Assembly: GCA_040222235.1 (NCBI GenBank)
Contig: JAVKDO010000044.1
Location: forward strand, 1-64,000
Source of the DNA: UBA6059 sp040222235
GTDB lineage: Bacteria > Bacteroidota > Bacteroidia > Cytophagales > Cyclobacteriaceae
Direction: 5' to 3'
Length of the DNA stretch: 64,000 nt
In this document: positions 43,286 through 51,088 of the stretch, piece after piece
Layout: each line of letters opens with the position of its first letter
How positions within the stretch are numbered: position 1 is the first letter of the stretch
The notes under the pieces: generated by a model
The model's input: the letters and a program-made list of their open reading frames with translations, nothing else
Databases searched by the model: none
What the model was told of the DNA's origin: nothing
Translations under genes and position numbers: made by a program

Positions 43286-45205
43286 ATGGCCAATGGGATT
43301 TCAAGAGCTACTTCTACTCAAGAAATCTTCATCAAAGGATTAACCCAAATGACTATGGAACACTCAAAAAAAGAGGTGTCCGAACTGACCATTCGCTTTG
43401 CGGGTGACTCTGGTGACGGCATGCAGTTGATAGGCAAGAAATTTTCTGATGTACTGGCTAGCGCCGGAATGGATCTTGTCACTTTTCCAGACTTCCCTTC
43501 TGAAATCAGAGCCCCTGAGGGGACGCTCTATGGTGTCAGTGCCTTCCAGGTTAGACTAGGTAGCAAAGAAATCTCTACGCACGGCGATGAGGTGGATGTC
43601 TTAGTGGCTATGAACGCTTCTTCACTGAAAGTCAACCTCAGTCAACTCAAGAAAGGAGGCATAATAATCGCTAATGCGAATGGCTTTGATAGCAGAAACC
43701 TGAAGTTAGCTGAGTATGTGGTCAGCCCGCTTGAGTATACTTCATTGCAAGCGTATCAAGTGCTTTCAGTGTCCATGAATGACATAATCAGGACAGAGCT
43801 TAAGGAGTTGGGCTATTCTCCAAAAGCGCTCAAAAAATCCAAAAACTTCTTTGCTTTGGGTATCCTATTTTGGCTAGTGGATCATCCCTTGGAGCGTCTT
43901 GAAAAGTGGATTGACCAAAAATTTGCTAAGAATGAGGAAGCAGCTACGATCAATAAACGGTCATTTACACTAGGTAACCAGTATGGTCAGAAGCAGGAGT
44001 TTGTGACCAATCAGTTCGTCCTCAAGAGTAAGTCATTTGGGAAGGGTTACTACCGCAATATCACAGGAAATCATGCAGTGGCCATCGGGCTAGTCGCAGC
44101 GGCCGAGCAGGCCAAACGGCCACTGTTTCTTGGCTCTTACCCGATTACTCCAGCGACAGAGATACTACAGTTTATTTCCAGCTATAAGAGGTTTGGCATC
44201 AAGCACATGCAAGCCGAGGATGAGATTGCGGGTATCACGAGCGCGATCGGTGCTGCTTACGGAGGAAGTTTAGCGGTGACTACCACCTCAGGCCCTGGCC
44301 TGTCATTGAAGGCTGAAGCTATGGGACTGGCTGTGATGCTGGAGCTACCGCTCATTATCGTAGACGTGATGAGGGCCGGACCTAGCACCGGCATGCCCAC
44401 TAAACCGGAACAGTCAGATTTATATCAAGCGATGTTTGGCAGGCATGGTGAGGCGCCCATGCCGATACTAGCGGCAAGCACACCTGCGGATTGTTTCGAG
44501 ATGACGCTGGAGGCAGCAAGGCTAGCGATCAAGTATATGACACCTGTGCTCTTACTTACGGATGGCTATTTGGCCCAGAGTTCTGCGCCATGGAAGATTC
44601 CCAGGCCAGAGGACCTACCGGAATTGACCACTGATTCCGTCATTCCTGATAAGGAGCACTTCCGACCATACGACAGGAACCCTGAGACTTTAGCCCGACC
44701 ATGGGTATCACCAGGAATGAAAGGACTGGAGCATAGAATCGGAGGATTGGAGAAAGAGGCAGGCTCTGGCAAGGTAAGCTACGATGCAAAAAATCATCAA
44801 CGCATGACAGAGTTGAGAGCGGACAAAGTCAATGGCATAGCCAATGATATTCCCAAAGCTACAGTCACGGGACCGTCTTCTGGGCAATTGCTAATCATTG
44901 GGTGGGGCAGCACACATGGCGCCATCAGCACTGCTCAGCAGCGGCTAGGGGAGGAGGGTCTAGAAATAGCTCATTGTCATCTTAAGCATCTCAACCCTTT
45001 GCCCGATAATCTCAAAGAGCTATTCTCCAATTATGATCAGATTCTGCTGCCGGAAATGAATATGGGGCAATTGCAAATGCTCCTTCAAGCAAAGTATATG
45101 AGGGAGATCATTGGATACCATAAAGTGCAGGGACAGCCCTTCAAAGCAACAGAGATAGTGGAGAAGGTTAAGGAAATTCTGGTAAGTAAAGAAGTAGTAT
45201 TATGA
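43286..45205 (+). CDS. korA: 2-oxoacid:ferredoxin oxidoreductase, fused gamma-alpha subunit
   Basis: A 639-aa protein. The gamma domain is at about 30-215 (LTIRFAGDSGDGMQLIGKKF) and the alpha (pyrimidine-binding) domain at about 250-600 (GNHAVAIGLVAAAEQAKRPL, SYPITPATEILQFIS, TTSGPGLSLKAEAMGLAV). With KorB it oxidatively decarboxylates 2-oxoglutarate to succinyl-CoA, reducing ferredoxin. The ATG at 43286 adds about 21 residues before the conserved region; ATG 43349 (MTMEHSKKEV) is a likely alternative. Overlaps korB by 4 bp. Confidence 0.94.
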   Translation: MANGISRATSTQEIFIKGLTQMTMEHSKKEVSELTIRFAGDSGDGMQLIGKKFSDVLASAGMDLVTFPDFPSEIRAPEGTLYGVSAFQVRLGSKEISTHGDEVDVLVAMNASSLKVNLSQLKKGGIIIANANGFDSRNLKLAEYVVSPLEYTSLQAYQVLSVSMNDIIRTELKELGYSPKALKKSKNFFALGILFWLVDHPLERLEKWIDQKFAKNEEAATINKRSFTLGNQYGQKQEFVTNQFVLKSKSFGKGYYRNITGNHAVAIGLVAAAEQAKRPLFLGSYPITPATEILQFISSYKRFGIKHMQAEDEIAGITSAIGAAYGGSLAVTTTSGPGLSLKAEAMGLAVMLELPLIIVDVMRAGPSTGMPTKPEQSDLYQAMFGRHGEAPMPILAASTPADCFEMTLEAARLAIKYMTPVLLLTDGYLAQSSAPWKIPRPEDLPELTTDSVIPDKEHFRPYDRNPETLARPWVSPGMKGLEHRIGGLEKEAGSGKVSYDAKNHQRMTELRADKVNGIANDIPKATVTGPSSGQLLIIGWGSTHGAISTAQQRLGEEGLEIAHCHLKHLNPLPDNLKELFSNYDQILLPEMNMGQLQMLLQAKYMREIIGYHKVQGQPFKATEIVEKVKEILVSKEVVL

Positions 45206-46236
45206 AAACGGTAATAGAACAGGGACATATAGAAGCAGAGCACGTGTTGACGGCCAAAGACTTCAAGCCAAAAAATGATGTCAGATGGTGCTCTGGCTGT
45301 GGTGCCTATGGCGTACTGCATCCCGTGCAGAAATTCATGCCTGACTTAGGCGTGCCCAAAGAGAAGATCGCTTTTATTTCAGGCATAGGATGCTCAGGAA
45401 GGTTTCCTTATTATATGGAGACCTACGGTTTTCACGGGATTCACGGTAGGCCAATTGCTATCGCTTCCGGCCTCAAAGTAGCTCGACCAGACCTCTCGGT
45501 GTGGGTGGTCACCGGTGACGGAGATTGCATGAGCATCGGTGGTAACCACTTCATCCATGGTTGTCGACGCAACGTAGATCTTAATGTGTTGATGTTCAAC
45601 AACGAGATATACAGTCTGACCAAAGGGCAATACTCACCAACTTCACACAAAGGACAGGTGACTAAGTCGTCTCCGTTTGGTACGCTAGAGGACCCATTTG
45701 ACCCTGTGAAGATGGCGATTACCAGCGGGGCTACTTTTGTGGCTAGGGGCTATGATAAGGACCGCAATCATATCCAGATATTGATTGAGCGCGCAGCGCG
45801 ACACCATGGGTTTTCCTTTGTCGAGCTATATACAAATTGTCTTATTTTCAATGATGCTGCTTTTGATGACTATACCAGAAAGGATGTGCGCGATGATAAA
45901 ACCGTCAACTTAATCCATGGTGAACCGCTGGTTTTTGGAAAGGAACATAATCGGGGAGTTAAGCTTGATGGTTTTCGCCCTGTAGTTGTGGATTTGAGTG
46001 ATGGCAACAGCGTCAATGATTTGATCGTGCATGACGAAAAGGACAGCACGTTGGCCTACATTCTAGCCGGTATGGTTGATAATCCCGAGTTACCTAGACC
46101 AGTTGGCGTATTTCAATGCCTTGAAAAAAATACCTACGATGATAACGTGGTGAACCAGATCAATCATGAGAAAGAAGTGCACGGTGAAGGCACGCTGGAA
46201 GAACTATTAATTGGCGAGGACTATTGGGAGCAGTAG
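45202..46236 (+). CDS. korB: 2-oxoacid:ferredoxin oxidoreductase, beta subunit
   Basis: A 344-aa thiamine-pyrophosphate subunit: WCSGCGAYG and GIGCSGRF supply Cys ligands for the 4Fe-4S cluster (with YTNC), and GDGDCMSIGGNHFIHGCRRN is the TPP/Mg2+ motif. Pairs with KorA, whose stop it overlaps (ATGA). Low-potential ferredoxin generation and TCA-cycle flux are the expected roles. Confidence 0.95.
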   Translation: MKTVIEQGHIEAEHVLTAKDFKPKNDVRWCSGCGAYGVLHPVQKFMPDLGVPKEKIAFISGIGCSGRFPYYMETYGFHGIHGRPIAIASGLKVARPDLSVWVVTGDGDCMSIGGNHFIHGCRRNVDLNVLMFNNEIYSLTKGQYSPTSHKGQVTKSSPFGTLEDPFDPVKMAITSGATFVARGYDKDRNHIQILIERAARHHGFSFVELYTNCLIFNDAAFDDYTRKDVRDDKTVNLIHGEPLVFGKEHNRGVKLDGFRPVVVDLSDGNSVNDLIVHDEKDSTLAYILAGMVDNPELPRPVGVFQCLEKNTYDDNVVNQINHEKEVHGEGTLEELLIGEDYWEQ

Positions 46237-46278
46237 AATAAAACTGATTGCTTTCGAGGTGTTTGACATTTTTGAGCA

Positions 46279-46313
46279 AAGCTATTATCAGTTAAAGAAT
46301 TTGATAATAGCTT
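46279..46313. repeat. Perfect 12-bp stem-loop downstream of korB
   Basis: AAGCTATTATCA (46279-46290) pairs perfectly with TGATAATAGCTT (46302-46313) around an 11-nt loop, 43 bp after the korB stop. It lacks a U-tract, so it is either a 3'-end protecting hairpin or a weak terminator. Confidence 0.55.
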
Positions 46314-46322
46314 AAAGCGTAT

Positions 46323-46350
46323 AAAAAAAGAGGTGGATCAGCACCTCTTT
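46323..46350 (-). terminator. Rho-independent terminator of the peptide gene array
   Basis: Perfect 9-bp stem AAAGAGGTG (46327-46335) / CACCTCTTT (46342-46350) with a 6-nt loop, followed on the minus strand by a run of seven U (A-tract 46323-46329). It sits 24 bp after the last peptide gene, so the four peptides form one transcription unit. Confidence 0.85.
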
Positions 46351-46374
46351 GAATTCGGTTCTCAGCTGGCGTGT

Positions 46375-46479
46375 TTAGTCGACAAATCTAGCTTTACTAT
46401 ATGCAGCACCCGCTCTGCTTACTCTTCTTCTAGCTCCACCTTTGATAGAGGCCAGATCAACTTTTTCCATTTTAGTCAT
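46375..46479 (-). CDS. Double-glycine leader cationic precursor peptide 4
   Basis: A 34-aa frame, ATG 46477-46479 to TAA 46375-46377. Leader MTKMEKVDLASIKGG, core ARRRVSRAGAAYSKARFVD (net charge about +5). The leader ends in the GG site cut by C39 peptidases. The core is nearly the same as that of peptide 1 (VSRAG, SKARFV) and has no Cys. Found by aligning with the three upstream copies at equal length and conserved frame. Confidence 0.85.
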   Translation of the reverse strand: MTKMEKVDLASIKGGARRRVSRAGAAYSKARFVD

Positions 46480-46509
46480 AATTTCTTTATTTAATCAGAT
46501 TCACAATAA

Positions 46510-46614
46510 TTAATCTATGAATCTAGCTCTACTAAATCCGCAACCAGCTCTTCTGACTCTTCTCCTAGCTCCACCCTTAATAGAGGCTAGCTCTGTTTTT
46601 TCAATCTTTTTCAT
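46510..46614 (-). CDS. Double-glycine leader cationic precursor peptide 3
   Basis: A 34-aa frame, ATG 46612-46614 to TAA 46510-46512. Leader MKKIEKTELASIKGG, core ARRRVRRAGCGFSRARFID (about +6). The core carries one Cys at position 10. It pairs with peptide 2 as the Cys-containing type. Thirty bp separate it from peptide 4. Confidence 0.85.
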   Translation of the reverse strand: MKKIEKTELASIKGGARRRVRRAGCGFSRARFID

Positions 46615-46656
46615 AATCTTGATAATTTGGTTTAGTTGAATATTTATTTAACTGAA

Positions 46657-46761
46657 TCAATCTACGAATCTCGCCCTATTAAATGCGCAACCAGCTCTTT
46701 TGGCTCTTCTTCTAGCTCCACCTCTGATAGATGCTAGTTCTTGTTTTTCAATCTCTTTCAT
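46657..46761 (-). CDS. Double-glycine leader cationic precursor peptide 2
   Basis: A 34-aa frame, ATG 46759-46761 to TGA 46657-46659. Leader MKEIEKQELASIRGG, core ARRRAKRAGCAFNRARFVD (about +6), with one Cys at core position 10 as in peptide 3. Silent third-base differences from its siblings, with the protein pattern kept, argue for selection on the peptide. Confidence 0.85.
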   Translation of the reverse strand: MKEIEKQELASIRGGARRRAKRAGCAFNRARFVD

Positions 46762-46822
46762 AAGTATGCGTTTAAAGTTTAAAATAAATTGAGGTCTTGT
46801 ATTAGGCTTTTACTGTGACAGA

Positions 46823-46927
46823 TTAATTGACAAACCTTGCTTTACTGAATGCAACACCCGCTCTGCTTACTCTTCTTCTAGCTCCACCTTTGATAGATGC
46901 CAATTCTACTTTTTCTATTTTCTTCAT
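46823..46927 (-). CDS. Double-glycine leader cationic precursor peptide 1
   Basis: A 34-aa frame, ATG 46925-46927 to TAA 46823-46825; first gene of the array. Leader MKKIEKVELASIKGG, core ARRRVSRAGVAFSKARFVN (about +6), no Cys. The consensus core is ARRRxxRAGxx(F/Y)x(K/R)ARF(V/I)(D/N). It faces away from the exporter gene across a 208-bp shared promoter region. Confidence 0.86.
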   Translation of the reverse strand: MKKIEKVELASIKGGARRRVSRAGVAFSKARFVN

Positions 46928-46950
46928 TTTTATAAGTTTAAATTTCATGA

Positions 46951-46982
46951 TGAAAATAGCATATTTTTCCCTTAGCTCCAAA
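46951..46982 (-). promoter_or_regulatory. Candidate Bacteroidota-type promoter for the peptide array
   Basis: On the minus strand TTTG (46979-46982) is followed after 20 nt by TATTTTCA (46951-46958), close to the TTTG / TAnnTTTG pattern of Bacteroidota sigma-ABfr. The -7 element lies 23 bp before the first peptide ATG. Confidence 0.4.
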
Positions 46983-47045
46983 ACCTTCCTATAAGTCAAT
47001 GCTAATCATTATTTTGACTATGACGAATGATTCAAGTCGATCCGG

Positions 47046-47072
47046 CTCAATTCGAAATGAGTTTGAATTGAG
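47046..47072. promoter_or_regulatory. Inverted repeat between the peptide array and the exporter
   Basis: CTCAATTC (47046-47053) and GAATTGAG (47065-47072) are exact complements with an 11-bp spacer, one helical turn between half-site edges. It lies 63 bp before the exporter start and 119 bp before the first peptide, where one regulator could control both directions. No regulator gene is adjacent. Confidence 0.5.
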
Positions 47073-47135
47073 GTTTGACTAGTTTTATAGGATTAAACCA
47101 CCACTTTATCTGCACACAGCAATATCAGAAATCAT

Positions 47136-49322
47136 ATGTTAGCTTCTTTTCCGCACATTTTTCAATCTGACTCTATGGAGTGCGGATCGACGTGCCTGGC
47201 GATCATTTTCAAAAGCTATGGCTATCATGACGTAAGACAGTTTTTAAGCCAGCAAATGGAGATCTCTCAAGAAGGCACAGATTTGCTCTCCATAGGTGAA
47301 TTGGCCGAGGAATATGGATTCTTATCTAACGGTTACCAGCTAGAGCTCGAAGAGCTCGATAGGGTTCACCTACCTTGTATTGCACATGTAGATGGAAACC
47401 ATTTTGTGGTTCTTTATAAAGCAAGTCGCGATAAAATTTACATTTCTGATCCAGCCATTGGCTTATACATACTCTCGATAGATGAGTTTGATAGTAGATG
47501 GACTGGTATTGTACTGGAGTTGAAGCCTTCAAAGTCAATATTTCAAAATGACGAAATTAAGGAGTTGGAGGGCCTATGGAATAAGCGAAAGAAAAGTGTT
47601 TGGGAGTCTTTCTACAAAGCTTCTTTTGGTTCTTTAAACAAAGTGATTCACAAAATAGTGATCATTTCATTTATTCTTACTTGCCTGTCTTTGGCGCTAC
47701 CTTTCTTTACCCAAGTGATCGTAGATGAGGTTTTGACTAACAATAACCTGAATCTTCTTTACTTGATATTATTTGCCATACTTTTTGTGCTAATCGTGCA
47801 GGTATTTCTTACCTATACGAGAAACCTCTTGATGTCTCAGATCAAAATTGAATTCGAGCATAGTTTTTTCTCAAAGTTCTTTAAGCACCTCATCTATTTG
47901 GAGAAGTCATATTTTGATCGGCATCCAAAGGAAGACTTCATTAATCGCTTTAATGAGAATACGAAGATTAGGGATATATTGAATCCTGTAGTTGTTGAAA
48001 GCCTGATCGACATCATATTCCTTCCTATCCTAGTGGTAGCACTTGTTGCGTTCAATTTTCAGTTGGGACTTATTGTATTAGGATGTCTAGTGCTTTATGC
48101 GCTCTATGCTTATCTGACAACCACAAAAATTAGATATGTAGAATCTGAAATCTTTGAAACCACGGAGGAGGCTTTGGGTAAATTCATGGACTTCATTGGT
48201 GGTATCGATACGGTCAAGCTGCTGGGAATAGAGAGGATAGGTCACTGGAAATGGAAGAATAGCTACACACACAATCTAAATAAAGTACTGAAATCCGAAA
48301 AGTGGTACATCAAAGTTAATACCGTAACCACTTCACTTTTTTTTGTGTGCCAAGCTGTTGTATTATGGTATGGAAGCTATCAGGTATTCAATAATCAAAT
48401 GACATTAGGGACCTTTGTGGCATTCATTACGCTATTTGAAATAGTAAGCGGAATGGCGTTAGGCTTTAGACAGCAGTGGTTGTTTTTTACAGACTTGTCT
48501 GTGAGTGTTGATAAAATCAATGATCTCTTAACAGAGAAAAGGGAACTAAGTGGCCGACTGAATTTGAGATACAAAGAATCCCATAAAGCCATCGATATTG
48601 AAATAGCAAAACTCAACTTCAGCTATCTGAAGTCACAGGAAAATCCTACGATTGATGATTTTGGCTATTCTCTAAAAGCCGGTATGAAACTGGGAATCGT
48701 CGGACGGAACGGCTCAGGAAAGTCAACTTTGGTGAAAATATTATGTGGTTTGTACAATGATTATCAGGGAAGCATCTTATTGAATAATCAGGAACTCCGG
48801 AGACTAAGTAAGCGAGAACTACGGAGACGAGTTTTTATGGTACAGCAAGACACTTATATTTTTGATGGTACGCTCAAGCAAAATCTAAAATACAGCAACC
48901 CGCTGGCTTCTGATCAACAGATTTTGATGGCGGCTGAAAAAGCCGGGTTAATGGATTTTATTCAAAAGAACTACTTGGGGCTAAATACAGTAGTTGGAGG
49001 ATCAGGGATAAAGCTATCGGGAGGCGAGCGACTCAAGGTGGCCTTTGCTCAGCTTTTCCTAAGAAAGCCTAGCATCATTATTCTTGATGAAGCCAGTAGT
49101 GCCTTGGATCAGCAATCGGAAAAGGAATTACTATCTCAGGTATTTGAAACATATAAGCACAGCACTATTATTTCAATTGCTCATCGTTTAAACACGCTTA
49201 GGAATTCTGATGAAATTCTTGTAATGGATCAGGGACAATTGGCAGAGCATGGTACTCATTTAGAATTGATTGAAAAGGGAGGCTTGTATCATACGCTGTT
49301 AATGAACTACGTAGAACTTTAA
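47136..49322 (+). CDS. Peptidase-containing ABC exporter (C39 peptidase, PCAT type)
   Basis: A 728-aa fusion. The C39 peptidase domain is at about 1-130 with Q10, C16 (SMECGSTCL), H89 (DGNHFVVLY) and D105 (ISDPAIG); then about six membrane helices (about 165-445), then the ATPase with Walker A GRNGSGKSTLVK, signature KLSGGERLKVAF and Walker B SIIILDEASSALDQ. PCATs cut double-glycine leaders and export the core peptide. The four divergent peptides with GG leaders are obvious substrates. The HlyD-type adaptor follows after 2 bp. Confidence 0.95.
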   Translation: MLASFPHIFQSDSMECGSTCLAIIFKSYGYHDVRQFLSQQMEISQEGTDLLSIGELAEEYGFLSNGYQLELEELDRVHLPCIAHVDGNHFVVLYKASRDKIYISDPAIGLYILSIDEFDSRWTGIVLELKPSKSIFQNDEIKELEGLWNKRKKSVWESFYKASFGSLNKVIHKIVIISFILTCLSLALPFFTQVIVDEVLTNNNLNLLYLILFAILFVLIVQVFLTYTRNLLMSQIKIEFEHSFFSKFFKHLIYLEKSYFDRHPKEDFINRFNENTKIRDILNPVVVESLIDIIFLPILVVALVAFNFQLGLIVLGCLVLYALYAYLTTTKIRYVESEIFETTEEALGKFMDFIGGIDTVKLLGIERIGHWKWKNSYTHNLNKVLKSEKWYIKVNTVTTSLFFVCQAVVLWYGSYQVFNNQMTLGTFVAFITLFEIVSGMALGFRQQWLFFTDLSVSVDKINDLLTEKRELSGRLNLRYKESHKAIDIEIAKLNFSYLKSQENPTIDDFGYSLKAGMKLGIVGRNGSGKSTLVKILCGLYNDYQGSILLNNQELRRLSKRELRRRVFMVQQDTYIFDGTLKQNLKYSNPLASDQQILMAAEKAGLMDFIQKNYLGLNTVVGGSGIKLSGGERLKVAFAQLFLRKPSIIILDEASSALDQQSEKELLSQVFETYKHSTIISIAHRLNTLRNSDEILVMDQGQLAEHGTHLELIEKGGLYHTLLMNYVEL

Positions 49323-49324
49323 AT

Positions 49325-50602
49325 ATGGAAAACGAAAATTCGAATAAAGTTCAAAATGTTGAGTCACATAAGATTGAGGACTTGCTTAGCGAGGATGCTA
49401 GGCCACTCAATTCAATATTACCATCGGGTTTAAAAGGTATTGTTCTGCTGTCAACTTTGCTGGTGTTAATTCTATTAACAGCGATTTTTCTGATTCCAGT
49501 ACCCAAGTCAACAAAGATCCCTCTTAGCGCATGGTCGACTGGTCAGTCTATGCTTCTACAGTATAGTACTCCGGTAGAAGTGGTTGACTATTATGTTACT
49601 ATAGGCGATACTTTAGAGCCTGGGAGTAGATTAGTTGCCCTTCACTCGGATTTTATCTCGGAGTTGGCCTCAGCAAGTGGACGAATGAAAAATGAACTAC
49701 AGACTTTTCAGGACTTTAGCCTTCCGAGAATTGAAGTTGAGATTAACAACTTGACAAATAAGGCTGAGGAACGGGAGATTCTGCTATCACAAATCCAAAA
49801 TGAGGTTCAGGAAATAGAGTATTATCAGGATATTGCCCTTGGGACGTTAGACTCGATGATTCTAACGGCAGATAAGCAATATCAAAGGGTTGCGTCGTTA
49901 AACGAATTTGAGGTGGCCTCAGATCAAGAGTTAGAAAACAGTTCCAATCAATTGCTCCAATCAAAAGCCGAAAAAAACTCGATCACATCAGAGTATATAT
50001 TTCAAAAAACTGGATTGCTCAATCAGCTTTGGGATATTAAGCGAGAAGTTGCTGATTTACGAAAAGAGATACTTTTAAAAAGGTCAAAAGCTCTTGAAGA
50101 GGAGAGGAAGCTTCAAGATAAGTGGAATGACTTGCGGTCTAGAGTAGAACTCTATTTTGGTAAAGGTGCGACTATCGAAAATGATCGACTTATCATCCCA
50201 GTTCAAACTAGTGGGGTCGTTACCTATTTAAGTATGAAGCGATCCATGCACGCTGCTAACGAAATTGTTGCCAGAATAGCCTATGGTGATGACGCTATAA
50301 AATTCATTGCTGACGTTGATCAAGATGTTTATTCTTTTATCAGGGTAGGTGAAAGAGTGTCTATTAATATGGAAGCGTTTCCACACTACCGGTATGGAAA
50401 GATCACTGGAAAAGTGAATCGCATTTCTATTTCAGATGATCAGACAGATCGATATGCTGTAGAAATAACCGAGTTGGATTTGGGACAATATGCTGGACAA
50501 TTGATTCCAGGTTATATAGGAGAGGCAACAGTTTTCTCAGATAGCTATACAGTTTTTCAGTACTTTAAACAGTCTTTTAAAAAACTCGTACCTCTTGGTT
50601 GA
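49325..50602 (+). CDS. HlyD-family membrane-fusion (adaptor) protein of the peptide exporter
   Basis: A 425-aa protein with a single N-terminal membrane segment (about 37-58, GIVLLSTLLVLILLTAIFLI), a lipoyl/barrel-sandwich start (VVDYYVTIGDTLEPGSRLVAL), a coiled-coil hairpin (about 115-280) and the closing beta-domain (IIPVQTSGVVTYLSM; GERVSINMEAFPHYRYGKITGKV). It links the inner-membrane PCAT to an outer-membrane channel; no TolC gene is adjacent. Stop of the exporter and this ATG are 2 bp apart. Confidence 0.92.
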   Translation: MENENSNKVQNVESHKIEDLLSEDARPLNSILPSGLKGIVLLSTLLVLILLTAIFLIPVPKSTKIPLSAWSTGQSMLLQYSTPVEVVDYYVTIGDTLEPGSRLVALHSDFISELASASGRMKNELQTFQDFSLPRIEVEINNLTNKAEEREILLSQIQNEVQEIEYYQDIALGTLDSMILTADKQYQRVASLNEFEVASDQELENSSNQLLQSKAEKNSITSEYIFQKTGLLNQLWDIKREVADLRKEILLKRSKALEEERKLQDKWNDLRSRVELYFGKGATIENDRLIIPVQTSGVVTYLSMKRSMHAANEIVARIAYGDDAIKFIADVDQDVYSFIRVGERVSINMEAFPHYRYGKITGKVNRISISDDQTDRYAVEITELDLGQYAGQLIPGYIGEATVFSDSYTVFQYFKQSFKKLVPLG

Positions 50603-50622
50603 ACTTACTCTTTTTAGACTTT

Positions 50623-51078
50623 CTAAGAAGGCCTGATCTTCTTCTCTGAGATAGACATCACCATGCTTTCGGGTGATTTGATAATATTGGATAGTTTCGG
50701 ATTGAGTGTGTCAGATAGCAGGATGGCTTGGTCCAGGTAGTCATAGACTTCTTTTGACGGTAGGTCTTCAAAACTCTTGAGCGTAATGTGTCGAATGAGT
50801 TTGCCCTTGCCTTGAAGTGGGAGGGCGTTAGGTGTGAGTTCTGCACCCCGGTTGAAGCCGAGATTGACGTGCTTGGCATACACCGCAATGTGGCAGAAGG
50901 CATCCTTGAGCTTATCTGATTTGGAGTAGGCGATAGCCAGCGCATTGTAGTTATCCCAGATCAACTCATTGGCCAGTGGCTCATGTACTGTAAGGTAGGT
51001 TCGCAGCTCCATCGCCAGCTGTTGTACGTATTCCGGGTATGGAGATAGGAACTGAGTCAGGCTGGTATGTGCGTCCAT
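50623..51078 (-). CDS. DUF1801-family protein
   Basis: A 151-aa soluble protein. The YdhG/DUF1801 pattern is seen: YPEYVQQLAMELRTYL at the start, WDNYNALAIAYS, VNLGFNRGAEL and the GKGKLIRHITLKSFED segment. Structure known as a small alpha/beta fold; function unknown. It converges with the HlyD gene (20 bp between stops) and probably has no link to peptide export. Confidence 0.85.
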   Translation of the reverse strand: MDAHTSLTQFLSPYPEYVQQLAMELRTYLTVHEPLANELIWDNYNALAIAYSKSDKLKDAFCHIAVYAKHVNLGFNRGAELTPNALPLQGKGKLIRHITLKSFEDLPSKEVYDYLDQAILLSDTLNPKLSNIIKSPESMVMSISEKKIRPS

Positions 51079-51088
51079 CAGCTATATC

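Noticed and set aside
46375..46927. Tandem repeats spaced about 150 bp apart, possibly a CRISPR-like or satellite array
   Set aside because: The repeated units are 105-nt open frames with conserved protein and variable third bases, unequal spacers and no cas genes; they are peptide genes.
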